Made by a program: the position numbers and the translations under genes. This document shows, piece by piece, positions 1 through 5,995 of a stretch of 9,234 nucleotides of DNA. Source of the stretch: Prevotella sp. UBA2754. Lineage in GTDB: Bacteria; Bacteroidota; Bacteroidia; Bacteroidales; Bacteroidaceae. The stretch spans positions 413,571-422,804 of the forward strand of contig DEJG01000026.1 of NCBI GenBank assembly GCA_002353295.1. The letters are read 5' to 3'. How positions within the stretch are numbered: position 1 is the first letter of the stretch; each line of letters opens with the position of its first letter. Below the pieces are notes generated by a model. The model worked only from the letters and a program-made list of their open reading frames with translations, did no database searches and was not told the DNA's origin.

Positions 1-285
1 GCATTTCTGGGTGACTATCACCGGCAACTAAACTCTCTCACGTCTTCTTTCCCTGTCACTGGCTTGCATTTCTGGGTGACTATCACCAGTGTCCGTCGGC
101 ATACCGAACAGACGGCCCCTGTCACTGGCTTGCATTTCTGGGTGACTATCACCCACCGAGACCACTCGTGCGCAGAGCGTGGACCTGTCACTGGCTTGCA
201 TTTCTGGGTGACTATCACCCAGATAGGCTCTACGACCGTTGACCTCTCCCCTGTCACTGGCTTGCATTTCTGGGTGACTATCACC
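1..285. CRISPR. CRISPR array end, 36-bp repeats, no cas genes in view
   Basis: Four complete identical 36-bp repeats lie at 52-87, 118-153, 184-219 and 250-285. A partial copy (last 22 bases) is at 1-22, so the array continues to the left of the window. Spacers are 23-51 (29 bp), 88-117, 154-183 and 220-249 (30 bp each), and are unrelated to one another. Read on the plus strand the repeat starts CCTGTCACTGG and ends GGGTGACTATCACC. The last 13 bases form a GGTGA-CTA-TCACC hairpin, and GTCAC at repeat positions 4-8 can also pair with GTGAC at 25-29. The 36/30 geometry is common in type II and type VI-B arrays of Bacteroidota, but the repeat lacks the GTTG...CAAC ends typical of Cas13b repeats and the ATTGAAAC-like end of many type I/III repeats. 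The type is not assigned. Orientation is uncertain; the non-coding stretch on the right with a minus-strand promoter suggests the leader is there. Confidence 0.93.
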
Positions 286-289
286 CTAT

Positions 290-303
290 GGTGTATAATC
301 ACC
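290..303. repeat. Degenerate copy of the CRISPR repeat terminal hairpin
   Basis: Four bases after the last full repeat there is GGTGTATAATCACC, which resembles the repeat's terminal GGTGACTATCACC and can form a GGTG/CACC stem. It could be a decayed repeat end or a leader-proximal anchoring sequence. Chance similarity is possible because the match is short. Confidence 0.35.
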
Positions 304-311
304 TAAGAATG

Positions 312-631
312 AATTAAAAAGCCATGATTAACATACTCGGAGACTTGCTCTATACTCCCATTCCAAAAACGGAACTGACTGTTATTTTTGCATTCCCCAT
401 TCTGAATAATCGTTTGTCGCACCAGCCGCCCACTGGCATTAGCTTAACGTGCGCAAGGCCTGACAACACCTTTGTTAATTGCAAAGTTACAATTTTTTTT
501 AGGTATCAAGATAATTCAAAGAATTTTTTATGAATAATTTAGAATATATCTTTTGAACCCTTGTACTATTTACAACTCTAACCATGCTCAGAACGAAGTC
601 ATACTCTGTACCTTTGTAAGATTTTGCAGGA
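312..631. other. Non-coding stretch between CRISPR array and MBL hydrolase gene
   Basis: No convincing gene is present in these ~320 bases. The open frames here (plus 324-533; minus 499-699, overlapping the hydrolase 3' end) show no recognisable domain. The stretch holds a minus-strand TAACTTTG box (482-489), a short AATTC-AAA-GAATT hairpin followed by T residues (about 514-532), and a plus-strand TACCTTTG box (609-616) that faces the 3' end of the hydrolase gene. The part next to the array (286-481) is a candidate CRISPR leader by position only. Confidence 0.5.
482..489 (-). promoter_or_regulatory. Bacteroidota-type -7 box reading toward the CRISPR array
   Basis: The minus strand reads TAACTTTG, an exact match to the Bacteroidota primary sigma factor -7 consensus TAnnTTTG. 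A minus-strand TTG at 509-507 lies 17 bases upstream and could be the -33 element, slightly closer than usual. Nothing codes leftward before the array at 285, so it may transcribe the CRISPR array through a ~190-base leader. That role is inference. Confidence 0.5.
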
Positions 632-1438
632 TTACTTTGTATAAAGACAATTAATAGTTGTTCCGCATGAGAAGGCTTGAAGCCGTTCGCCCATGACATT
701 CTTCAGTGTGGCAAACACCGTATCGCCTGTGCAGTGGCTGGTATGGAAGTGCGTCTGTGGATAGGAGTCTGTCAGCCTGTATGCGAGTTCGCGAAGTTCA
801 TCTTTCGATTCATGGTCGTCGAGCAGATGGAAGCCTCCTACGACTTCGTTCACGGGGAAGGGGGTGGCAGCAAGGATGTTTTCCAGTCCGCTGTGGGCAC
901 AGCCCGTAAACAGCAAGCCATCGGTATATAGGGCCAGCTCATGACGGAAATCGTCGGGGATATATGCTCCTTCAGTATTTTGGGCGAAGAGGTGCTGGTT
1001 GCCCTTTGGCATCGGATGTACTTGTGGGATATGGGCAATGACATACAAGTTATCGGCTACCCATCCGCTTTGCTCTATGGGCAGCAGCCTTTCTGAAGGT
1101 ATATCCGGCCATGCTGTGGTGATGCTGTGGAAATACCGGCGCTTAGAAAAGAATTTCCCGCTGAGTGCATCTGGCGAGACAATGATTTTCGCCTTCTTGT
1201 TGATGGTAATGAAATGCGTTAAGCCTCCTGCATGATCGCTGTGTCCGTGGGAGATAAACGCATAGTCAACGGTGCTGAGGTCGATTCCCAATCGCTCTGC
1301 GTTACGTATAAACATATCGCTGGCTCCCGTGTCAAGTAAGATACGGTAACGCTCCGTTTCCAAGAATATCGACAGCCCATGCTCTGTCTGCAAAGCCGGG
1401 TCGTTCGTGCGATTATCTACCAGTACAGTCCACTTCAT
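632..1438 (-). CDS. MBL-fold metallo-hydrolase (COG1237-like)
   Basis: A 268-residue cytoplasmic protein of the metallo-beta-lactamase fold. The zinc-binding motif H64-G-H66-S-D68-H69 (in SHGHSDHAGG) is intact. Further likely metal ligands follow in order: H182 in GCAHSG, H204 in GGFH, and H232/H235 in HTSHCTG. The early LLDTGAS (34-40) is the usual strand-turn before the first ligand. The ligand pattern and length fit the COG1237 group, often annotated as 7,8-dihydropterin-6-methyl-4-(beta-D-ribofuranosyl)-aminobenzene-5'-phosphate synthase-like. The true substrate in bacteria is not known. The ATG start is followed at once by the MKWTVLVDNR strand typical of the fold, so it is probably correct. 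The gene appears monocistronic, with a promoter box about 75 bases upstream. Confidence 0.88.
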   Translation of the reverse strand: MKWTVLVDNRTNDPALQTEHGLSIFLETERYRILLDTGASDMFIRNAERLGIDLSTVDYAFISHGHSDHAGGLTHFITINKKAKIIVSPDALSGKFFSKRRYFHSITTAWPDIPSERLLPIEQSGWVADNLYVIAHIPQVHPMPKGNQHLFAQNTEGAYIPDDFRHELALYTDGLLFTGCAHSGLENILAATPFPVNEVVGGFHLLDDHESKDELRELAYRLTDSYPQTHFHTSHCTGDTVFATLKNVMGERLQAFSCGTTINCLYTK

Positions 1439-1514
1439 GTCTTTCTCATATCACTCATGATGATGGTGATAATTTTGATTTAACTGATTTCTTCTATCTG
1501 TTTCGTTTCACTTG

Positions 1515-1522
1515 CAAAGTTA
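1515..1522 (-). promoter_or_regulatory. -7 promoter box for the MBL hydrolase gene
   Basis: The minus strand reads TAACTTTG (consensus TAnnTTTG), giving a predicted 5' leader of about 70 bases before the ATG at 1438. The -33 region is poor: only TTTC near 1548-1545 at 22 bases. The surrounding TTGCAAAGTTAC core is the same as at 479-490 and 5927-5937. Confidence 0.6.
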
Positions 1523-1621
1523 CAAAGAAAATCCCGAAGAGGGGGAAATCATCAGTTTGATTTATATTTTTTTGAATTAAATGGCTGACAAATGAATGAA
1601 TAGCAGTGAGAATTCAACATA

Positions 1622-1982
1622 TTTTTGGGGTAAAATACCATCAAATTCAACGATTTTCCGTATCTTTGCAGCGTCTATAGACCTGTGACTTGTGAGTTTT
1701 ACTGTTGCTATACTGGAATGGTTCCGAGAGAACGGAAGAGTGTTGCCCTGGAGGGAAACACGTGATCCGTATGCGATATGGTTGTCGGAAATCATATTAC
1801 AACAGACGCGCATCGAACAGGGAAAGCCTTATTGGGAACGGTTTATGAAGCGGTGGCCTACCGTGGAGGCATTGGCACAGGCCTCTGAGGATGAGGTGCT
1901 GCGCGAATGGCAGGGGTTGGGCTACTACAGCCGTGCCCGCAACCTGCACGAGGCAGCCAAACAGATAGTCGAGATGGGCGGA
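1622..1982 (+). repeat. Left copy of a 361-bp direct repeat (mutY promoter plus 5' end)
   Basis: This segment matches 3254-3614 at a constant offset of 1632 bases with no gaps. I count seven differences: two in the promoter/leader and five in the coding part (three synonymous, two changing P/S and Q/E), about 98% identity. Homology stops sharply at 1982/3614. Upstream, a weaker match (TGAGA-TT-CAAC with small indels) may extend the homology by about 15 bases. The two copies flank the YhcG-type nuclease gene. Confidence 0.95.
1661..1668 (+). promoter_or_regulatory. -7 promoter box of the left mutY copy
   Basis: TATCTTTG matches the TAnnTTTG consensus and lies 23 bases before the GTG start at 1692. 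No good -33 TTTG is seen 19-23 bases upstream. Since the mutY fragment ends at 1988, transcription from here would run into the nuclease gene at 2073, which has no clear box of its own. Confidence 0.6.
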
Positions 1983-1988
1983 GTTTAA
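1692..1988 (+). pseudogene. mutY: Truncated mutY 5' fragment
   Basis: This frame encodes the first 97 residues of MutY, nearly identical to the intact copy at 3324-4304 (P56 for S, Q63 for E), then one valine and a TAA stop created at the insertion junction. It keeps the N-terminal helices and the catalytic glutamate E33 in LSEIILQQT. It lacks the helix-hairpin-helix, the catalytic aspartate, the iron-sulphur cluster and the NUDIX-like C-terminal domain, so it cannot be a working glycosylase. The start is GTG, and an in-frame TGA lies just two codons upstream. The fragment is the chromosomal left part of the original mutY locus, separated from the rest by the nuclease insertion. Few mutations and an open frame suggest a recent event. 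Confidence 0.9.
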
Positions 1989-2052
1989 GCATAACAATGA
2001 TGAGCCGCACATGAAAGGTGAGGACATCAGTATTGTAGATAATGTTAGGTAG
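1984..2052 (+). pseudogene. Possible 3' tail of an unknown donor-locus gene
   Basis: Starting right at the junction where homology to mutY ends, a frame different from that of mutY stays open for 22 codons (ending ...KGEDISIVDNVR) and stops 20 bases before the nuclease gene. Its composition looks protein-like. It may be the end of a gene that preceded the nuclease gene at the donor locus and was carried along. An open frame of this length is not rare by chance, and I do not recognise the protein. Confidence 0.25.
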
Positions 2053-2072
2053 AAACAAAACGTTATAAAAAT

Positions 2073-3176
2073 ATGGATAATTCTATTAGCATACTGGATA
2101 AGGATTACTTGCAGTGGATAAAGTCTCTGGCACTTCGCTTTCGCCAGAGTCAGATAAAGACTGCAGTGAAGGTGAATCAAGAAGTGCTCAAGTTCTACTG
2201 GGAACTGGGTAGGGACATTGTGAATCGGGATGCTGAGAACCGATATGGCAGCAAATTTTATACCTCGCTGAGTCGCGACTTGAAGGATGCTATTGGAGCC
2301 AATGGATTTTCTGAGCGGAATTTGCGCTATATGAAAAGTTTCTATCTGCTTTATAGTGGACGTATTGAGAACTCGCCACAGGTTGTGGCAAATTCTGATG
2401 AAGCAATTCTGCCACAAGTTGCGGCAGAATTATTCATGGTGCCCTGGGGACATCATCGGTATATCATAGACAAGTGCTTTGGCAATGCAGACAAAGCCTT
2501 GTTTTTTGTTCGTCAGATTATAGAGAACGGATGGAGCCGCAGTATGCTGCTCAATTTTCTCGATACTGATCTTTATGAGCGGCAGGGCAAAGCACTGACC
2601 AATTTCAGTAAGACGCTACCGGAAGAGAAAAGCGACTTGGCGCAAGAACTCACCAAAGACCCATACGACTTTGCTTTTACAGGTATAACTGGTCGTTACA
2701 ACGAACGGCTGCTGAAAGATAAATTGCTTGGAAATATCACCCAGTTTTTAGTGGAGTTAGGTACGGGGTTTGCATACGTTGGAAAGGAATATAGATTGCA
2801 GGTCGGTGAAAGGGAACAATTTGTTGACCTGCTTTTCTACCATCTAAATCTTTCGTGCTATGTCGTCATAGAAGTAAAAATCGGAAAACTTGAATTTGCT
2901 GACGTAGGACAACTGGGCGGATATATTGTTACATGCAACCATGTATTGCGCAAAGAAGGACGTGACAACCCAACGATAGGTCTTCTGATATGCAAAGAGA
3001 AAGACCGCATTCAGGCACAGTATGCCTTGGAGTCAAGCAGTCAGCCCATTGCTATCTCGGAATATGAATTGGAAAAATTCTATCCAGAAAAGGTTGAAGG
3101 TGCGATTCCAACTATTGAAGAAATAGAAATGAAACTAAATGTGAAGGATGATAGCACAGGTCAAGTGCAAGATTGA
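2073..3176 (+). CDS. YhcG/DUF1016-family PD-(D/E)XK nuclease
   Basis: A 367-residue protein matching the YhcG architecture in order and length (E. coli YhcG is about 375 aa). The N-terminal DUF1016 helical domain (about 15-170) contains FYWELGRDIV (41-50), LSRDLKDAIGANGFSERNLRYMKSFY (given here only as start and end, 66-91) and VPWGHH (123-128). The C-terminal nuclease domain (about 190-345) carries D252 in FVDLLFYH, E267-V-K269 in VIEVKIG and Q280 in GQLGGY, the expected PD-(D/E)XK catalytic set. Family members are putative DNA endonucleases, often found alone or near restriction-modification loci; the cellular role is poorly known. The gene lies alone between two copies of the mutY 5' end, so it probably arrived as an insertion. 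No promoter consensus is visible in the 84 bases upstream, so transcription probably comes from the left mutY promoter. Confidence 0.9.
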   Translation: MDNSISILDKDYLQWIKSLALRFRQSQIKTAVKVNQEVLKFYWELGRDIVNRDAENRYGSKFYTSLSRDLKDAIGANGFSERNLRYMKSFYLLYSGRIENSPQVVANSDEAILPQVAAELFMVPWGHHRYIIDKCFGNADKALFFVRQIIENGWSRSMLLNFLDTDLYERQGKALTNFSKTLPEEKSDLAQELTKDPYDFAFTGITGRYNERLLKDKLLGNITQFLVELGTGFAYVGKEYRLQVGEREQFVDLLFYHLNLSCYVVIEVKIGKLEFADVGQLGGYIVTCNHVLRKEGRDNPTIGLLICKEKDRIQAQYALESSSQPIAISEYELEKFYPEKVEGAIPTIEEIEMKLNVKDDSTGQVQD

Positions 3177-3253
3177 GAGTGGAGAGAGAATACGCTGATT
3201 ATGGCAAGAATTTAGAATTAGTATCGTTTACCTAATTTTCTGAGACTTGCAAC

Positions 3254-3614
3254 TTTTTGGGGTAAAATACCATCAAATTCAACGATTTTCCGTACCTTTG
3301 CACCGTCTATAGACCTGTGACTTGTGAGTTTTACTGTTGCTATACTGGAATGGTTCCGAGAGAACGGAAGAGTGTTGCCCTGGAGGGAAACACGTGATCC
3401 GTATGCGATATGGTTGTCGGAAATCATATTGCAACAGACGCGCATCGAACAGGGAAAGCCTTATTGGGAACGGTTTATGAAGCGGTGGTCTACCGTGGAG
3501 GCATTGGCAGAGGCTTCTGAGGATGAGGTGCTGCGCGAATGGCAGGGGTTGGGCTACTACAGCCGTGCCCGCAACCTGCACGAGGCAGCCAAACAGATTG
3601 TCGAGATGGGCGGA
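3254..3614 (+). repeat. Right copy of the 361-bp direct repeat
   Basis: This copy is continuous with the intact mutY and supplies its promoter, start codon and first 97 codons. It matches 1622-1982 at seven-mismatch identity. Between the nuclease stop codon and this repeat there are only 77 bases, which hold a weak AATTAG...CTAATT hairpin (3216-3237) and nothing coding. Recombination between the two copies would remove exactly 1632 bp and restore a single mutY. Confidence 0.95.
3293..3300 (+). promoter_or_regulatory. -7 promoter box of intact mutY-purN
   Basis: TACCTTTG matches TAnnTTTG; it differs from the left copy (TATCTTTG) only at a free position. It lies 23 bases before the GTG start and is the only evident promoter for mutY and purN. 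Confidence 0.6.
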
Positions 3615-4304
3615 TTCCCCAAGACGGTGGAAGGTATCAAACGGCTGAAAGGGGTGGGTGACTATACCGCTGCGGCTATTGGCTCGATAGCCTTTAACCT
3701 GCCTGCTGCTGTGGTGGATGGTAATGTCTATCGTGTGCTGGCTCGCCATTATGGTATCGAAACACCTATCAATACGACGGAAGGCAAAAAGGAATTTACA
3801 GCGCTGGCAAATAGCCTGTTGCCTGCAAATGAAGCTTCTGCGTTCAATCAGGCGATGATGGACTTTGGGGCTGTCCAGTGTACGCCTGTCAATCCGCAAT
3901 GCACTGTCTGTCCGTTGCAGGAAACCTGTGTGGCACTGCATGAAGGTAAGACGGCATTGCTTCCTGTCAAACGGAAGACGCTGAAAGTACAGGAGCGCCA
4001 CCTTGTCTATATATATGTCAGACATCAAGGCAAGACAGCCATCCATCGCCGTGCTGCCGGTGACATCTGGCAAGGGCTCTACGAGCCGTGGCTCACTGAA
4101 ACGGTTCCGTCTGGTGCCATATTGTTGCGCCAAGGGGTGAAGCATGTGCTCACCCACCGCATCCTGTATGCCGACTTCTACTTATGGGAACCTGCAGAAC
4201 AGCCTCAGCTCCCGGAAGACTATTTTTGGATTCCAGAAACGGACATCGACCAATATGGTGTGCCAAGATTGATAGAGTTATTATTAGAAGAACTAAACAG
4301 ATAA
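3324..4304 (+). CDS. mutY: A/G-specific adenine glycosylase MutY
   Basis: A 326-residue base-excision repair enzyme that removes adenine mispaired with 8-oxoguanine. The N-terminal six-helix domain has LPWRETRDPY (18-27) and catalytic E33 in LSEIILQQT. The helix-hairpin-helix is LKGVGDYTAAAIGSIAF (108-123 region), followed by the catalytic D132 in VVDGNVYRVLAR. The iron-sulphur cysteines C186, C193, C196 and C202 have the family spacing C-x6-C-x2-C-x5-C. The rest (about 220-320) is the NUDIX-like domain that recognises 8-oxoG, with VLTHRI near 275-280. The start is GTG with an in-frame TGA two codons upstream, so no longer start is possible. purN follows after 2 bases. The first 97 codons are duplicated upstream at 1692, yet this copy is complete. 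Confidence 0.96.
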   Translation: MSFTVAILEWFRENGRVLPWRETRDPYAIWLSEIILQQTRIEQGKPYWERFMKRWSTVEALAEASEDEVLREWQGLGYYSRARNLHEAAKQIVEMGGFPKTVEGIKRLKGVGDYTAAAIGSIAFNLPAAVVDGNVYRVLARHYGIETPINTTEGKKEFTALANSLLPANEASAFNQAMMDFGAVQCTPVNPQCTVCPLQETCVALHEGKTALLPVKRKTLKVQERHLVYIYVRHQGKTAIHRRAAGDIWQGLYEPWLTETVPSGAILLRQGVKHVLTHRILYADFYLWEPAEQPQLPEDYFWIPETDIDQYGVPRLIELLLEELNR

Positions 4305-4306
4305 AA

Positions 4307-4888
4307 ATGGAAAAGATAAACTTTGCAATATTCGTGTCAGGAAACGGCAGCAACTGTGAAAACCTGATTAAGTATTTCGCCACGTCCGAGCGCTATCGTT
4401 GCACTTTGGTGGTGAGCAACAAACCGGAGGCTTACGCTTTGAAGCGTGCCAAGAACCTGGGGGTAGCCACAGCCGTAACGCCCAAAGCGGATTTGAACAA
4501 TGAAGCGGTGATGATGCCCCTGTTGCAGCAATACGACATACGGTTTATTGTATTGGCAGGCTTCCTGCCCCTTGTCCCCAACTTCCTGATTGATGCCTAT
4601 CCACGTCGCATCGTCAATATTCATCCAGCCTTGTTGCCCAAATATGGCGGCAAGGGTATGTGGGGCCATCATGTGCATGAGGCTGTGAAGGCGGCTGGTG
4701 AGACGGAGACGGGTATGACGGTGCATTACGTGACTCCCGTTTGCGATTCCGGCGAGATGATTGTACAATATAAAGTTGCTCTCTCTCCAACAGATACCGC
4801 TGAGGATATCGCAGAGAAAGAGCATCAGTTGGAAATGAAATATTTCCCTAAGGTGGTAGAGCAGGTGCTCGACCAGACCTTCGGCTAA
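4307..4888 (+). CDS. purN: Phosphoribosylglycinamide formyltransferase (PurN)
   Basis: A 193-residue GAR transformylase that transfers a formyl group from 10-formyl-tetrahydrofolate to GAR in de novo purine synthesis. The N-terminal FAIFVSGNGSN (6-16) is the phosphate-binding loop. IVLAGFLPLV (81-90) and IVNIHPALLPKY (102-113) carry catalytic N105 and H107, and D147 in CDSGE corresponds to the catalytic aspartate of the family. It is slightly shorter than E. coli PurN (212 aa), mainly at the C-terminus. I chose the ATG at 4307 because the conserved core starts five residues later; the longer open frame from 4184 would overlap mutY by 120 bases. The 2-base gap from mutY indicates cotranscription and coupled translation. 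The stop codon overlaps the stop of the convergent gene. Confidence 0.95.
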   Translation: MEKINFAIFVSGNGSNCENLIKYFATSERYRCTLVVSNKPEAYALKRAKNLGVATAVTPKADLNNEAVMMPLLQQYDIRFIVLAGFLPLVPNFLIDAYPRRIVNIHPALLPKYGGKGMWGHHVHEAVKAAGETETGMTVHYVTPVCDSGEMIVQYKVALSPTDTAEDIAEKEHQLEMKYFPKVVEQVLDQTFG

Positions 4889-5901
4889 ATCTTCGTTTTC
4901 GCTTCCTCTAAAGCCTGAATCACCCGGTCGCACCATGCGTCGAATTCAGGTTCTTCCTGTTGCAACTCGGGGTGGGCGAGGATGTATTTGACACATCGGC
5001 GTACACCCTCTTCGAAACGTACGGTAGCTTGGAATCCAGGTACGACACGCTTCAGTTTCGAGCAGTCGAAGACTACCGTCACAGCCTTATCGCCAGTGAG
5101 GTTACCTTCCAAGTCGTATTCCTTAGGCGAAACGGCAGCTAAGTATTCCGATGAAACATAGTAGGGCTTGAACTCCACCCCCAGTGCATCAGCTACAGCC
5201 TGGTAAATCTGATTCCATGTGAGTGATTCGTCTGACATAATCTGGAAAGCCTCGCCAATGGCATGCGGATTACCCAGGAGTCCGATGAATCCCTTGGCGA
5301 AATCGCCATTCCATGTCATCGTCCAGAGCGAACTGCCGTCGCCATGCACGATGACCTGTTTGCCCTCCATCATACGTTTCAGCACCTGCCAACTGCCTTT
5401 CGGTCCGTGGACACTGGTGGGCACTCCACGTTCGCAATAGGTATGACTGGGACGTACGATAGTCACGGGGAATCCGTCTTCACGATAATGCTTCATCAGC
5501 AGTTCCTCGCAAGCTATCTTATCGCGAGAATACTGCCAATGCGGATTAGCCAGTGTGGTACCCTCGTTGATGATGTAGTTGCGAGCTGGCTTGTTGTAGG
5601 CAGAAGCCGAACTGATATAGATATATTGGCGCGTGCGACCCGCAAACAGTCGGTAGTCACGCTCCACCTGAGCAGGCGCGAAGCCGATGAAGTCGCAGAC
5701 GCTGTCGAACTGCATGTTGCCAATCTGCTTCAATACAGCCTCTTCGTCGTTGATGTCGGCCACGATTTGTTTCACATTTGCAGGAACTTCCGCTTTTCTG
5801 TTACCTCGATTAAGCAACCAGAGTTCATGCTCTGTGGCTGCCAGTTGCTGAGTGATGGCACTGCTGATAGTGCCTGTTCCACCGATAAAAAGGATTCTCA
5901 T
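4885..5901 (-). CDS. NAD(P)-dependent SDR/epimerase family protein
   Basis: A 338-residue atypical or extended short-chain dehydrogenase. The N-terminal Rossmann signature is ILFIGGTGTISSAI (3-16), followed by LLNRGNR (29-35), where the basic residues after the second strand hint at NADP(H). IYISSAS (94-100) and Y124-S-R-D-K128 form the Ser and YxxxK active site. VTIVRPSHTY (146-155) is the usual loop of the NAD-dependent epimerase fold. The protein resembles those annotated NAD-dependent epimerase/dehydratase or CSP41-like; the substrate is unknown. I chose the ATG at 5901 because the Rossmann strand begins there and a promoter lies just upstream; the longer open frame from 5958 would run over that promoter. 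It ends convergently with purN with a 4-base overlap (4885-4888). Confidence 0.88.
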   Translation of the reverse strand: MRILFIGGTGTISSAITQQLAATEHELWLLNRGNRKAEVPANVKQIVADINDEEAVLKQIGNMQFDSVCDFIGFAPAQVERDYRLFAGRTRQYIYISSASAYNKPARNYIINEGTTLANPHWQYSRDKIACEELLMKHYREDGFPVTIVRPSHTYCERGVPTSVHGPKGSWQVLKRMMEGKQVIVHGDGSSLWTMTWNGDFAKGFIGLLGNPHAIGEAFQIMSDESLTWNQIYQAVADALGVEFKPYYVSSEYLAAVSPKEYDLEGNLTGDKAVTVVFDCSKLKRVVPGFQATVRFEEGVRRCVKYILAHPELQQEEPEFDAWCDRVIQALEEAKTKI

Positions 5902-5928
5902 AAGTCTTAAAACGTTTTTAGTGTTTTG

Positions 5929-5959
5929 CAAAGTTACGAAAAGTCGAGGGCAATACAAA
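5929..5959 (-). promoter_or_regulatory. Promoter of the epimerase-like gene (-33 and -7)
   Basis: The minus strand has TTTG at 5959-5956, a 19-base spacer and TAACTTTG at 5936-5929, a good match to the Bacteroidota TTTG/TAnnTTTG promoter. The ATG is at 5901, giving a short leader of about 20 bases. It is divergent from the transporter promoter in the same 94-base gap. Confidence 0.7.
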
Positions 5960-5978
5960 ATAATTCATTCTTTTTTAG

Positions 5979-5986
5979 TATTTTTG
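5979..5986 (+). promoter_or_regulatory. -7 box of the BASS transporter gene, close to the start codon
   Basis: TATTTTTG matches TAnnTTTG and ends only 9 bases before the ATG at 5996. A transcript starting at the usual distance would have a leader of a few bases or none. No clear plus-strand -33 TTTG is seen, so this is weaker than the divergent promoter. Confidence 0.45.
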
Positions 5987-5995
5987 CATCCAGAT

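Noticed and set aside
18..306. Open frames across the CRISPR array on both strands with repeating peptides
   Set aside because: They are produced by the repeat unit itself (66-bp period, a multiple of 3) and show no protein-like features.
324..533. 69-codon plus-strand frame right of the array
   Set aside because: No recognisable domain, composition not protein-like, and it crosses the minus-strand promoter box.
609..616. Plus-strand TACCTTTG box
   Set aside because: It matches the -7 consensus but has no -33 element and points antisense into the end of the hydrolase gene with no gene to serve.
499..699. 66-codon minus-strand frame overlapping the hydrolase 3' end
   Set aside because: It overlaps a well-supported gene in another frame by 68 bases and has no known motif. 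It could be a decayed remnant but cannot be supported.
1461..1480. GGTGATA near 1469 as a tracrRNA anti-repeat
   Set aside because: Only seven bases match the CRISPR repeat complement, which is expected by chance.
1797..2417. 206-codon minus-strand frame over the mutY fragment and nuclease gene
   Set aside because: It is a shadow frame of the plus-strand coding sequences and matches nothing.
3279..4157. 292-codon minus-strand frame opposite mutY
   Set aside because: It is antisense to a complete MutY with all catalytic and cluster residues.
2073..4304. Nuclease plus MutY as a functional two-gene defence or repair system
   Set aside because: The duplicated mutY 5' end shows that their neighbourhood results from insertion, so no functional link is implied.
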